A DNA stretch of 64,000 bases from assembly GCA_021904315.1 (NCBI GenBank), contig CM038921.1, positions 16,280,590-16,344,589 on the forward strand, read 5' to 3'. The stretch is from Sphagnum magellanicum. Taxonomy: Eukaryota; Streptophyta; Sphagnopsida; Sphagnales; Sphagnaceae. A program made the translations under genes and the position numbers. Of this stretch, positions 49,301-63,442 are shown piece after piece. Below the pieces are notes generated by a model. That model did not search any database. It worked only from the letters and a program-made list of their open reading frames with translations, and had not been told where the DNA came from. Numbering within the stretch: the first letter of the stretch is position 1; every line of letters begins with the position of its first letter.

Positions 49301-50481
49301 ATAATATGTATATATTAGAAAATTAATAATAATAGGGTGATAAAAAATAGGTTGGACAATAATCTAATACCCCTTAGAAATGGTCATTTGACACATGTAG
49401 ATCCCAAACTTTACACTAATTGTCCCCCCCAAAGGTATAATAGTTAAGTTATATATTTTCATTGTGTTTAAAATGTTTTGAACCTTATATATTTTGACAG
49501 ATTCCAATCATGTTGTGTTGTTTAAATCTGAAGGTCTTTGTGTTAAACATGTGGGAAGCAAGGAAGTATGTGTGATTTGAATGTCTACATTGTTGAACCA
49601 AACCCATGTTTCAATGCATAGAAAGTGCATGTTGGTGAAAAAGGTTAACCATCATCACTAGCTCCCCATTTGATCATGTCCATGAGCTAAAACTCATAAG
49701 TAGATGTTGACCTTGTGCATTATGCATTTAAATTAGTCTTCCTTTAACCTTTCATAAGTTTCTTGGTTTGATGATGTTGAATTGCATAACAATGCCTTCA
49801 AAAAGAAAATAGAAATTATGGATGCAAATTTTGTATAATGTTTGTTAAGTGTTTGGTGAGCATGTCTTTTGTTGTGCATGGTGAGACACTAGTGATTATG
49901 AGACAAAGTTTAGCTTGACAACTCTTCATATTCGATAGCCACAAAACTTCCCAATGTGTTGAAACATTTGTCATCACCATGCTACATTGTTCAAAATCCA
50001 ATGGCCGATTAAACTTAAAGCTTGAAGAAAGATATCACCACTTGTCGTTAGCAAGTTATGAACATACACAAATTATGATACCCACATTCACATTAGGGAA
50101 AAACAAATTTTATGTAGCCAATTTGATCCACAAGTCCAACCCCCAAATAAGAACCACCTTGGCATAGAGGCATTCACAATTTGTGGCCAACCAACCTACC
50201 TCACAAATTGGAAAAACAAATAAACTACTTACAACTCACATTATTGCTTTTAAATTTTTACTTGTTCCATCAATTTAAAATTCCAAAAAACACCATATAT
50301 GACTTATTAAGGTTAGGACCAATGTTGTGCAATTATTTGAAACAAAATCAAAATCCAAAAATAATTGATCCTAGTTATTTCAAAAGCCTTATAGATTTGA
50401 TGGTTTTCATGAGAAAACCAATAGTGAATTGGCAATCTTATGGTTGGTTATTTGATTTTTTCAAAAAAATTAAAACCATGG

Positions 50482-50482
<1 letters not shown>
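46397..50482. other. AT-rich intergenic DNA without a recognised gene
   Basis: Open frames of up to 111 codons (minus strand, 47509-47844) have no recognisable motif and no flanking signals. At 49028 cactacactaaaaatgggac resembles a CACTA end but has no partner. Probably old transposon relics. Confidence 0.4.

Positions 50483-50533
<51 letters not shown>
50483..50533. repeat. (TA)n microsatellite
   Basis: About 25 TA dinucleotides, followed by ttta-rich sequence. Confidence 0.95.
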
Positions 50534-50537
<4 letters not shown>

Positions 50538-51039
50538 TTATTTTTAATTTATTTTTTAATTTAAATTTTTGAGAACTATGGTTATGAATTCTTAATGTCA
50601 CCTTGATAATCATCGAGGGCCTATTTTTGTTTATAATAACTACTAACATTGGTTAGAACTCAAAAGGTTAAATATGAAAAATATCAATAAATTTACCTTT
50701 TGAAGTCATTTCAAAATTGATAGGTATCATATCCCAACATGAAAAACTAATCTTGCAAAAGTCAATATTGTAAATGGGTTACAAATCCTTTGATTTTCTA
50801 GTTTTTTTTTTAAACACAAGAATAGAATTGACTAATGTTCAACCTCCTTTGATTCATCAATTTTTATCAACCTTTAAGAAAGACTTGCATAGTTGACTTT
50901 TATTAATAATTGTGCAATGTGTCAACAAAAATATTTTGGTCCTATGTAGCAGATGTTTGATTAATAAAGGGGATTTGGGAGGTTTAAAGTTTTTTTTGTC
51001 CCCCAGTTTCAACACTAGTGATTATGTTTGTGTTAATTT

Positions 51040-51420
51040 ATATATAGACAAAGATTACAATATTAGTGTACAAATATATAGAAGGTGTTAAATAGGCTTT
51101 TATGTAAGTATACAAAAAAATGTTATGGCCAATGAAATTGTTAAATTTGGTGGTCTAAATGTTTTTCTTAGTTAACTATTTACAAATAGGGTTCCAACAC
51201 ATTAATTTGTGCACTTTGTTTAACATGTCTCTATACAAATAAGGGTTATAATATTATTTTACTAATATATAGAGGTGTTGAATAGGTTTGTATCATTAAA
51301 AAAATGTTATGGCTAATGAAATTATTGGATTTGGTGGCTTTTTTTTTCCTTAATTATTTAGAGTGAACAAATAGTTAAATGTGTAATAAGGTTTGGTAGC
51401 TTTATGAAAAAAAATTTTAA
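51040..51420. repeat. Diverged tandem duplication of about 185 bp
   Basis: aaaatgttatggccaatgaa near 51118 recurs as aaaatgttatggctaatgaa near 51303. The preceding atatatagaaggtgtt and ttaaataggctt are also repeated in order. Confidence 0.7.
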
Positions 51421-53191
51421 AAAATGGAAATGGTAGAAAATGATCATTAAATTCAATGCTTAGTGGAGTAGCATTGTGTGTAGGCTTCGAAACATTTTTT
51501 CAAGCCAATGGAATTTTAATAACAAAATTGCTCAATATTCAATAAGTCTTGCATCATAAATATAAACATTATGAATCCAACTTCTTGCACCCCTACACAT
51601 CAAGGGATTTTCAACAATACCAAAAGCTTAGTGGGCTAAAAAAAATGATTTGGGAAATCTCAATGTGACAAATGAACAAAACAAACAACCTATTTTCTAT
51701 AATAGATAGATTATGAAAATAATTGCCAATTGTCTAATGGGGGGTGTTCAAGGATAATTAATTATTTGTGATCCCACATGATTGGTTGTTTGTAAACTAG
51801 CAATGATTCAAAATAACACTTAAACAATGTGTGATAATTTTGTGATGAAAAAATGTTATTTTGTGAAATTTTTTTATTAAAGAAGAAGGAAGAAAATTGG
51901 CTTTCTAGTATAAAATGTGTGTTTTTTTTACAAAAGGTTCATCCTAGTTTTACAAAATTAAAAAATAAATTTCACAAATAATGTGTTAACACATTCTTTG
52001 TAATTAATTATTAGTGTTGTTGGAAATTGTTCAATGAATAGGATTTTATAAAAACAATTTCATAATTATTATACCTAAGGTGTGCGAGATAATTAATTTT
52101 GAATAATTCTTTGTCTGGGGACTTCAATTAAGTTATAAAAACTAGTTTGGAAGGAGAAATTAGTTGGGTAACAAATACACAGTTGGGCCAACTACACCTA
52201 CTAGACTTATCATGAAAATTTGGCAATATCATTTTTTTAATTTTTTAAATCTGGAAACTTTTGGCCAATTTTTTGATGTTTTTTATAAGTCAAAATCATT
52301 TTTCCAAGTTGAAATTTGTCAAAAGTTTGCTAGTTAAAAACACAGAAAACCCAATTGACCCATCACACGAAACCAGCCCCATCTACCCAGTTGTTTGAAT
52401 CTAGTCAATATGCTCAAATTGAAATCAAGCAAATTCAATACACATAAATTTTGCAACAAGTCATTGACACCTTGATGTTTGATGTATTATACAAGGTAGA
52501 TGTGTCAAAAACCATATGAGGGTGAAAAACCATTTAGTAGGGTCAATGAATGTTTGACCTAGTCTATTAGTTAAATTTGGCATTTATGTGTAATTTGAGT
52601 ACCTAATTTTGGTCATTAGTGCATAATCAATGGATAAATGGATTTAAACCCATTCATTAATTGAACATTTTCGTACCGACATTGTGAATAAGAGTTATGG
52701 GGATTTATTTTAATAAGGATTGATTTTGAGGAACATTATTTGGTGGATTTTAAAGCATTAATCATCATAAATGGATCAAACTTATGTCATATTATAATTA
52801 AATGTATTACAAGTGTGAAATAAATTTAAGGTGTTATTTGTGGGAGACTGTAAACAAATTAATCAAAATCCCTACATTAAGGTGATTTGGTCAAATAAGG
52901 GTTGAATAAAAGATATATGATAGTGGGGGTAGAATATTTTGAAAATGAATTGTGTTACAAATGAAATTAAGATTAATTAATGTTGTTGATGTGACAATGT
53001 CAAAATAATAATTAACAAGTAATGCTAATATTTAATATCATTGATGGACATCTCAAATTAAATAATCATTATTATTTAAAAATGAAAAACACAATTATGA
53101 CTAGTTCATTAATGTTAAAATATAATATTGTTTGTGTCAATCTTAGATGAATGTATCATCATGATATCCCCCTTTGTGGCAATTACGTATA

Positions 53192-53512
53192 AAATTTATA
53201 AATAATTATTAATTTATCAAAATTTAAACTAAAAAGAACTAATAGGCAAAACTACAAGACATCTATACAAGATTTTAAAATTCATAAATTTATTTAAGCT
53301 TGTTTTCAAAACAAATAAATTCATTCTTATAAAGGTGGGCATTAACACATCTATTTTATAAATAATTATTGATTTATCAAAATTTAAACTAAAAATAATC
53401 GATAGACAAACCTACAAGACATATAATATACAAGATAAAATTTTCATAAATTTATTTAAGCTTCGTTTCAAAACAATTAATTCATTTTCACAAAGGTGAA
53501 AATTGACGCATC
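53192..53512. repeat. Tandem duplication of about 160 bp
   Basis: aataattattaatttatcaa at 53201 recurs at 53361 with one difference. Both copies continue with aaatttaaact, acaagacat, cataaatttatttaagctt and acatct or gcatct ends. Confidence 0.8.
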
Positions 53513-54929
53513 TACCTTAAGGAGGAAGTTCTAAAGAACTTTGCACTTGAGATAGAAAAGTGGTTCAAGAATTAAGATCTACAAAATGATGTTAAGTGTA
53601 GTCACACTAATATGAGTAAAGCGAATATAATCAATGTTTTATGTTTCATGTTTTAATGTTAGAATTTGTACTAATGTTATAAGTCATTGAAAATCATTCG
53701 TTAAGCATTGTAACTAAGGGTTTTAAGAGATGTACGGATTCTTATGTTTGGGGAAAAAATCTAAACATATATTTACATAATAGTATATTACATCATATAT
53801 TGTTTTTAGTCAAATTATTTGTTCAGCTTTCAAACAAAATAAACAATCATTTAAGGAGGTGACCTTGGTTCTTGTTAACATATTTAGACCTTTCTATTTT
53901 GTTTTACTCCCTAGCACGTATTCACAACTTGCATTCTCATAACTTGTCAACTTGAATTGTTTGAGTGATTATGTACCTAGTTTAAAGAAAATGAATTTTA
54001 AACCAATGACATTTGAAGTTTAATATAATATTAATTGCTAATGGGTAAAAGTAGGTCAATTGATATGGTCATAGAGTCAACATTAGAGCAAACCCATCCT
54101 TGGATGGTACCACTAAGAATGTCACATTTGATTTTATTGAACCCATTGAATTTTTAAAAATCATTAGGAACATTTAAATAAATATTTTCATAAAACAATT
54201 TTAATGAGTACATTTATTAGGTTCCAGAGATTTTGAAAATTTCAGTAATATCAAGAATATTGTGTATTTTGATATTCTTAATCATTGCGTTTATATCAAG
54301 TTTTAGGAATGAAATGCTAGTTGTTTTCCTTGACATTTTTGGTCATGAACACAAATTTGAAACATGATTTGAGAATTTTTGGGGAATATTTTTCCTAAGT
54401 TAATTTTGAAGTCATTTTATTTTAAATTTTATATTAGGCAATTAATTGAGTAAGTATAATTCAATTATGAATTCCAAAGTTAAAGAATGTGATTATTAAA
54501 AAGGCCATCATTATTAAAAATACAAATTTTTAACAACTCCACTTTTATTTTCCAAAATAAACTTTAAGCCACATATTAAGGCATGCAATGAGTAATCATC
54601 AAGGAAAATATTTATCTAATTCTAAAAAATTTAAAGGAAAGGGCCCCAAGAAAATGATTTGGTCACTTTTGGTTTTTTAACCATTCTTTGAAATGGTTTT
54701 CAATGCTACCACACAAGGATGGATTTGGCCATTAATTATGTGTCAAATGGAACAATCAAAAAACTTGTATACAAAGTTTTTTTTCACAAATATGGTATAC
54801 AAGTTTGATCAAATTAAATTGGTGTATACAATTACACAATGTCATTCACAATGTAGAAACAATATTAATGCATGCATGCATCAAAAAATGGAAATCTCCA
54901 TGCCATAAACAAAATCCAAATGTAATACC

Positions 54930-57560
54930 AAATTTGATCCAATATGTCTATGTTATTCCATTGCGAAATGCACCCAAACTCAAACTTTTAATGATATGAT
55001 CTTGACACAAGAATTCCAATAAATTTTCCAATATTGAAAGCTATTTGCATTTTGAATTTATGATTTGAATACAGGCATTTATGGAAATGTACAATTTTAG
55101 TGTGCATATAAATGTAATCACAACAACATTAGATATATTATTACTTTCCAATTTTGTGGTATCAAGAATTTGACAAAATTTTCTTAAGTAACATTAGAAA
55201 AAATGATTAAATTTGCACTATGAAAACATACTTTTCCACATTTTTCCAATTTTTTTGTCAAAATTAAAAATAAATTGTATGACATTAATCAAGAACATCA
55301 TTAATGAAAACCCAATCCATCATCAAATTGAACCTTTCAATTCTTGCACTCAATTACATAGATTATCATATCATACTATTGCATCCACCCACATGGAAAA
55401 TGGTGGATTTCACACTGATTCAACATGGATCCCCCTTCCCTTCAACTTTTTAATTAATCTTCAACCATGAATAATTCATGGAAAAAACACAACACCTTAA
55501 AATTCATATCATGTTCATCAAAGCTGAAAAATTGGACCTAATAAATGTAATTGAAAATTTATTTAGTGTGTACTACTTCAAATCATTTTTCATAGGCTAA
55601 TTCAAACCCTTTCAATAAGAATATCTCATTTGATAAATTCCATTGTATGGTATTGAATTCTATTCAAACCAAATAACTTGGATATATTTTTGCCCTTCAA
55701 AAAGTTAGCAAATCAATTGGTAGTGATTACCTTATTATTTTTGCCACCTTTAATGCAATGTTTCTTCCCATCATATTTATTCTTTGGCATTACAATTGAT
55801 GTTTTATTCAAATATCACAATTTTCAAGGGTTTAAATTGCAATGAAGTTGGCAATAGTAGTGGTTCATGAGCCTTTTGGAGTTGTTTTTTTTATCAATTT
55901 TTCGCTCTTCAATCTACTTACTTTGCTATATTATTTGTTGTCAAGTTTGCATATTACAATATTTTAATTTACATAAAGTAATATATTATAAAAAATTCTT
56001 ATATTATAATTCTTCTCATTGTTCTACTAAACTTGATCAACATTATATTTGCAAGATTCATCAATGAAATACAAACTTGATTATTTACTTCACAACAAGA
56101 GTATCAAAATAAATTGATTGTGATAATATAGATGATTACAACATTAATTTTTGCATGATGATATTTTTTCCACTCTATTTTTTATTACAAATATTCTAAT
56201 ATAAACATTTTACTTAGGAAATCTTTAAAAAGTCTAAAAATGCTATTAGAAGAAAATTTCCCTTCAAGAATGTCAAGGGGTGGAGGTATGATAAATTTGA
56301 AGGGGAAAAAGGATTAATCACAAGAGGACATCTTATGTTGTGCATCCATTATTAAAAATGATATTAATATGAAACCTAACAAAAAAATTGCACCTTGAAA
56401 AGTGCATTTGTTGATGCTAATATTTTATTAATTTCCATTTATATAACATCAAACTAAGTTGTTATGGGAAAAGGAGATTTTGACACATGAAAATTTTGTG
56501 AAATTCTTTTGCCACAATATAATTTTAAAAATTATTCAAGCTCCATATAAATGTATTTCAATATACAATTTCATCATATGGATGCACAAATACAACCATT
56601 TTTAATCCAATACCTTGCTTTGATATACCCCATCAAGCAAGCAAAATGATAAATAAATATCTTTTATTCTTATATTTAATTTGAATTTGTGTTTTCAAAA
56701 TAGTTGTTCCAATTTAGGTTTTAAATGTATAAATTTCACTAGTACGGTATAAATGGGTGTAATAAGTTGTAACATTAACAACCATCTATTGGTAGGAATT
56801 ATAAAACAAATTCATATTTATAACTATGAAGTTCTTTCCTAACAACATTTAACATGTTCTTACTAATCTTTAGATCCTTATTAACCAAATGTTAAGCTTA
56901 AACAATTATTTTTGGAAAGTCAAATTATAGGCAAGAAACTTTTGATATTATATGAAATCTCATAGGTAAAAATTTGTTAAGGCCTATTGAGTTAAACATA
57001 CATCAACTATTTGAATCATATTGAACAACCAAAAAACTTATCATATGTATAATTATTTTGACAAATTGATGATAGATTTGATTTATGTGGACATTTGATC
57101 AAATTGACTTTCAACATAATTCTATAATATATTAATATATAATATAAAGGAAATTACAACAATGTGTTGAAACCAAATCGAATACATGTCTATGTAATTC
57201 TCATCACAAAAAAAATACACCCAAGTTCAAACTTTTAACAATGTGATCTTGAGAAGGGTTTTATTACATAAAACATTTCAATAATAAACTCGTATTATCC
57301 ATTGCATTTCATTTTATGATCTAAACACACATTGATAAAAAAATGTACAATTTTAAGATCTTGGAAAATGCCATCACAATGGCATAGTTAACAACATAAT
57401 TATGACATCAAAGTTCATTACTTAATCCCAATGTGCAAGCATGTAAATCCTCTCAATTCTTGCACCCAAAATTCAAATACACATATTAAATGATGTTGGA
57501 TCCAATCGTTTAAAATTGTGTAGTTCACAGAAATTAGATGTGTGTTCATTCCTTGTTTTT
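54930..57560. repeat. Pair of diverged direct repeats about 2.25 kb apart
   Basis: 54940-55400 and 57187-57560 share words in the same order: tgtctatgttattc/tgtctatgtaattc, cacccaaactcaaacttttaa/cacccaagttcaaacttttaa, atgatcttga/gtgatcttga, aaatgtacaatttta and tcaattcttgcac. The divergence points to an ancient element or segmental duplication. Confidence 0.6.
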
Positions 57561-58254
57561 CATTGGTTTGAAACAAGATAATCCATAGGACAAAAGGTGA
57601 ATGTAGGGTTGAGTGGACCAAAAAAAACCAAAATTAAAAATTCCATATAACTATTTGGGAAAGACTTTCTTTATATTTTTTTCAAACCTTAAAATGACAA
57701 GGTAGTTGGGCAACTATAATTTATGAATCAAATGATTCCCAAATTTGGCATAAAATATTTTGTTCATCATGACATGGACTTTAGAAAGAAACCATTGTTT
57801 TCATTCACAAAAATGTCCATAGGTAATAACATACAAGTGACATGGTGTGAAACCTTTAAATGTTTTTTAAAATTTGTATATTATCTAATCAAATTGGAGT
57901 CCTTAACACCCATAATCTTAATGATTTGACTATTTTGAAGTCCATATATATTATTATATCAATTATCACATCCCTAAAGCTCAATTGTAAATGTTCATAC
58001 CTATTAAAATTACATATATTATAGACCAAAAATCGAACTACTTCACGTAGATGTTTGAATTAATAACTTCAAATTACATATGTTCCTAAATTAATAACTC
58101 CAATTATAAAATACAAATTTTCCCCCATTACAATTACACCCATAATATATAAATGTGATTGTGACATCCATATTGGCCCAATGTAATTTGCATTGCCCTA
58201 AACAAAACATTGCAAAATTAATATTAGTTTTACAATGTTATTAAATAATTGAAC

Positions 58255-61200
58255 TTAGGGAGGTGTAATAGGAAGAGGTTCTAGTATGCCCTTCTTTAAC
58301 CCTTCTTCCTTGTGTCTATCACAAATCCACCGAATAAGAGGACCTTGGTTACCATATTTTATTTTATGGTAATGAACCCTATTCAAACGAAATGACTTGG
58401 GTATGTTTTGTTTTTTTAAGAAGTCAACAAGCCATTGCTCAGCACCATGTTTTTCCTTTCTCAATGTAGCCTCCTTTTGTATCATATTTGTTTTTTGGCC
58501 TTGAAGAGGGTCATTTTGAGAGTTTTTGCCAATACCAGAATTGGGTAAGTAATCACTAAGGCATTGTGTGTCAAGAGCTAGTGCTAAACCTTTTCCAACA
58601 TTAGGTACCATGTCACCAATTCCTGCAACAATATGGGCACTTACTTTCAACAAAAGGGAAAAGATGCTAAGACCGATAACAAGATAAGGGACAATTTGTT
58701 GTGTTGTTGCTGACAACATTGTGATTTGACAACCTTGTTGTTCATCCACAACATGAATGCCTTCAACACATTCGCACAAAAGATGAAGATGGAATGTGTG
58801 GATCCCAGGCAACATCTTCACAATAAGTTTACGTTGCAGCTTTGCACCTGTGGTTGTGAAATAAACATTGCATGGAACTTGTCGTTTTTGTAATTCCAAG
58901 GGCAAGTTTATGATGTTGTCCAAATTCATTGCCAACATGTCATGCAAGTTCTTTTCCATGGATTGAATTTCTTGTCTTATTCCATCCATCAATCTCTTCT
59001 CCATTGATTGTAGTTCTGGAATAATCTTGTCGTGAATGGATTGAGGCAATTCGTCAAGTTTTTCAAGAATACGTTGACGAAATGATCCTTTTGATTGTAA
59101 GTCAACATTCTTGTGAATGGCATTTGTACGTCCCATTGTAACTCCACTTTGAGAACCTTGTGGATCTTCATAATCTTCATCCTTGGTGGCCGAAGATGCA
59201 TTGAAATGAACTTGAAGCTCCATGAGTTCATTCTGTTGTCTTTGAAAAAGTTCATGGGTATCCTTTTCACCCAAAAGGAACATTGCTGAACCTTCCATGT
59301 TTCCTCCAAGGTAATCATCATTTCCTTCAAGCACTTCTCGCACTTCTGGCCATGGATGTTCATATTTTGGATCAAGGTTTGCTCCCCTTAGCTCTTGTTT
59401 CAAGTCTTCCAACAATAATGCTTGATCCTTTCTATGTTTGCACAATAGAAGGTTTTCCACAGCCTTCGGCCTCAAAACCCCACGCACGAATGAAACTCCT
59501 TGGCAACCTTGAACACTACTACACAATTGTTCAATTTTGCTTAAAACATGATCATTGATGAGCTGAAAGGTTTCTGATGGGCTTTTGCATGACTTCACCA
59601 ATATGTCAATGAAAAGAGGACTTGCCATTTGATCACCACTTAATTCCACAAAGATTTCCAAACCATCTAGGAAAATCTTAATAAGATTCTTTTCATTTGT
59701 GCAAGGTGCGTTGATTGGCAAGTTCATAAAATGTTTATATAATGTCACCTGCACACAAAGATTATATGTATTAAACTTTTAATACATGAATATATGAAAT
59801 AGGAACAAAACAAATGTATTCACATTATGAAAAAATCATGTTTATTGCAACTAGGCTATCTAATTGTAATATAGTTCTATCAGACACTTTTTAGTTGTAA
59901 TTTCATTATGTCAAACATTTTAAAAATGCAATGGACGTAATTTTTTCATAATGTTATACATTTTATACCATGGGAAAAAATCTTCATAATACATTACATT
60001 GTTAGATCATCATGAAATGGCACATTATATATATATATATATATATAGAAAAGAATTATATTTACCTGAACTCGTGGAAAGAATCCTGGGGTCAACGTCG
60101 TGAGTTCTTGGTCCTTACATTGCAACCTACGACCAATGTAGATTATTTCAGCATTTTTTGGAAATTTGAATTTCCATTCCAAACGTCTTTCTCCTTTTGC
60201 AACATCTTCATGAAACTCCAATGTGGTGGGCACAAATATGAACCGTTGTCCATGGTCTGTCACTTGAGGCTCTCCTTCATATGCCAAATCCATCTTCACC
60301 ATAAGATGAACAAGATATTTTAGAATGTTGGTTGTATTGCCCATTCCATTATGAACAGTATCCTTCAATGACAAATTGAAAAGATGTTCGATTTCTCCAA
60401 TCCGACCCCAACCATATTGAAAGGTCTTTTTCAAATTGACCTTTTCAACATGCCCTCGAAGTTTGATCAAATGGCCCATCACTTCATGGCAAAACCAACT
60501 AGGATTGACCACCACAAAATCTTCTTCCTTGAAATAGATCATTTCACCAGCATCGTGCAAAAACATGGCCATTGCTACGTGTGGCTTTTCAAATTCTTGT
60601 TGAACCACCAATTGTCGCAAGTTGGGTTCTTTCTTGTCAATAATCTCCTTCTCAAAAGTTTCCATTGTAACAATGGGTTGGTCTGGATGATGTTTATTCC
60701 ATTCACACAAGCCATGTTGCACATTCATGCATGCTTCATAAATGTGCACCATCTTCTTCAAAATATCCCCACAAGTGTTGGTCACTTTAATTGTCACATC
60801 TCTTGCTTCTTGAGAAGAATGTGCATTGATCCAATAGCAAGTAGAAGATAGATTGATAAAAGCCGCAAATTTGGCTTTCAAATCGTGTAGGTGATCTTCT
60901 ATAGGACGTTGGTGAGGAAATTTTTTGTCGCCATGTGTCATGACAACCATCACTTGTGGTGGAGAAATTGATGACCTCGTTGTGTTGGATGAGATGAATC
61001 TCAACCAATAACAAAGTTCATCCTTGATCTTTTGAAAATCCTTTTGTTCTTTAGAACCTTTCTTGAATGGATTACACACCAAAAGGAAAAGACACACATT
61101 CCCTTGATTGTTCAAATTTGGGATCATTGTATCATGAAAGGCATGATACTCTTCTTGGCCAGCAAGATCCCATATAGAGATTTTTTGGTCATCACGATCA

Positions 61201-63409
61201 AGGAGGACCTTGATTTGTATCCCTCGTGTCCTTTTGGCCCATTCATTTGGATCATTGAAACAAAGCCCCAAAGGTTTGTTTAATTCAATCAACTCCACCA
61301 ATGGAATGATCACTTTTGCTTGGAGTCCCTTTGCAAGGCTCCTAACCATTGACCTCCTTAATGTAGTTTTGCCTGTATGTACATAAATGTCACATGCTTT
61401 TAGCCCTTACACTTGAGTGCACAAATTTGAAAACATGATCATATGTAATATAGTTACTTTAAATCATATGGAAATGTTTATTTTCACATTTACAAATATT
61501 TTGTTATAACAGAGTACAAATTTTGTACTTGTTCACATGGCAAGTGTTGTAAATGGAAAAATAGATTTTGTTGTTACAAATTTGGAAACATGCTTAACAT
61601 ATTTATGTGAAATTAATGTTTAATGAACATGTTTATGGCTAGTTAAACCAAAGTTGCATAATGTAGTTCAACATTATGCACAATAAATACACATGGTTTA
61701 ATGCCTTTTGAATCTCAACACATTGTTGATTACATTAATTTTCATTTGCTGTGAAAAAATTGTTTTATCTTTCCAACATACATATTTGAGGTACAAAACT
61801 TTTGCATAATTTCATGCAAAACTAATTGGCAATCTATAAAAATGTTTCATTAATTGGATGAATAAGTTTTTCCAAACCATTGTCAAATCTAAAAGTACAA
61901 CAACTAGTGTCAAAATTTATTATTAGTTTTATGAATATAATTAGAGACTTCAAATGTGCATGTGATTTTGTTTGTGTCAGGTCATAACAAATAAATGAAA
62001 TCTCTTACCTGCATATGCATCGCCACATAAGAATACTCTTGCAAACTTTGCTTGAGTTCGAGGCAACCCTTTCACCGCTGCCATGTAATCACGTGCATTG
62101 CTTGCCAATTGCGCGTTCACTTGTGCAACATGTCCACCCCGTTCCAATGCAGTGTAGGAGAAATCAATTTTCTTCAACCAATGATTGATTCGTAGAAGGT
62201 CCATGACCTTGGCCAACACATCATCCCCTTCAACATCGTCACACCCAGGTAGGCCAAGGGTGTGAAGAGTTTCATTTTTCTCCAATGACTCCAGAATGGT
62301 GCACACATCCGATGGTTCTAAACTAGGGTCATCAGCAATGGTGAGATGTGTTATCGAGTCATTCGTGAGCAACATTTGAGCAACAGCTTTTGCCCCTTCT
62401 CGTCCCATCCTTGTTTCAAGAAGGCAAAGTTGTTTAATTGATTTGTTAAGGAGCTGGTTTCCATCATCACAAGTGAGGGGCTGAAGTAACACTTTTAATG
62501 TATCACCATGCGCCTTATACTTGAAAGCTAGCGTCAAATTCTCCAAGGTTGAATTCACTCCAACATCAACCCTACGGAAGCCACTCCAATCGCATCGATT
62601 TGAGGAAGGGTTAAAGTTTTAATGCTGTGATTGTTTTGCAGCATTTGGCATAACATTTCCACACCTTTACCACCTTGATCACCTGCATAATGATGAACCG
62701 CAAGATCCTTAATGTTGTGATTGTTTTGCAGCATGCAGCAGAGCAGTTCCACACCTTTATCACTCCCAATGCCTACGCTTAGGACCTCCAATGCTGGATG
62801 GGATACCAGATTTTGACATAACACATCCATCTCCTCACCGTCCAACGTGCTCCAAGCCTGCAATTCTTTCAAGCTGTTGAGTCGACTGGCGACATCTAAC
62901 ACTTGTAGGCGCTGGTTTCTATATGCTTCGCACACTTGTAGGCGATGGTTTCTATATGCTTCCCACATGCTCCTGTTGACATTTTCCGGATTCTCATAGA
63001 ACATATCCACTGGATTGAACCCGAAACGTAAGATCTCCAATTGAGGTTCTTGTAAGGTCTTGATAAGTTCATCGAAACTTACACTTCCTTTGTAAGGTTC
63101 CATCAATACCACAAGGGGTAGTTGAGGCGGAAAGATGGGCGTCTCAGCTGTAGAACTGGGTGGTTTGAGGAACCCTGAGAGATCACCACTCTCCACTCCT
63201 TCTGCTCCCTCCTCCTCCATCGTTCTAGTGTTTAGTTCATCACAAGTCTCGTCGCTCCTGATCTCCATAGCCATCGTCGGTGGGGGAAGTTCTTGTAGTA
63301 TTTGTTTCCTTGTGTCATTGCTAGATTCTGATGAGAACCTGACCTGGCTATTGGCCAGCTGATCTATATCCCCTGGATCTATCTCCACCAAGCCTTGTTT
63401 TATGTCCAT
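58255..63409 (-). CDS. ROCO family protein: LRR-Roc GTPase-COR, TRN1-like, with apparent frameshift
   Basis: Minus-strand exons are 63409-62009, 61372-60066 and 59748-58255, about 1.4 thousand residues if the frame is restored, close to TRN1 length. The N terminus carries RI-type LRRs (for example GVEMLCQMLQNNHSIKTLTL). The Roc domain has a P-loop GDAYAGKT split by intron 1, G3 DLAGQEEYHAFHD, G4 MTHGDK and a G5-like INAHS. The COR region follows in exon 2 (FVVVNPSWFCHEVMGHLIKL). Exon 3 adds a coiled coil around EKLDELPQSIHDKI, a GIHVVDEQQGC segment and a tail with EQWLVDFLKKQNIP. ROCO proteins are GTP-regulated dimeric switches; Arabidopsis TRN1 acts in patterning, and the role here is unknown. 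In exon 1 the frame breaks near 62557: the LRR reading runs into a stop and continues in another frame. This suggests a recent pseudogene or an assembly error. Start at ATG 63409; the frame is open farther upstream. Confidence 0.8.
60027..60047. repeat. (AT)n in ROCO intron 2
   Basis: A short pure AT tract immediately downstream (on the minus strand) of the exon 2 donor. The rest of the introns is AT-rich and empty. Confidence 0.9.
62899..62964 (-). repeat. In-frame 33-bp duplication in the ROCO gene
   Basis: acacttgtaggcg at 62899 recurs at 62932, encoding EAYRNHRLQVC followed by EAYRNQRLQVL. It lies just before the LRR region and keeps the frame. Confidence 0.8.
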
Positions 63410-63442
63410 TCTCCGACAACTGGAAACCTCACAATGATGCAA

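Larger units (their letters stand above)
50534..58254. other. AT-rich intergenic block with diverged duplications
   Basis: No gene is recognised in 7.7 kb. It contains the local duplications listed separately (51040-51420, 53192-53512, 54930-57560) and a stretch (54090-54720) related to 24715-25330. Two possible short Spm-like or LTR relics could not be confirmed. Confidence 0.45.
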
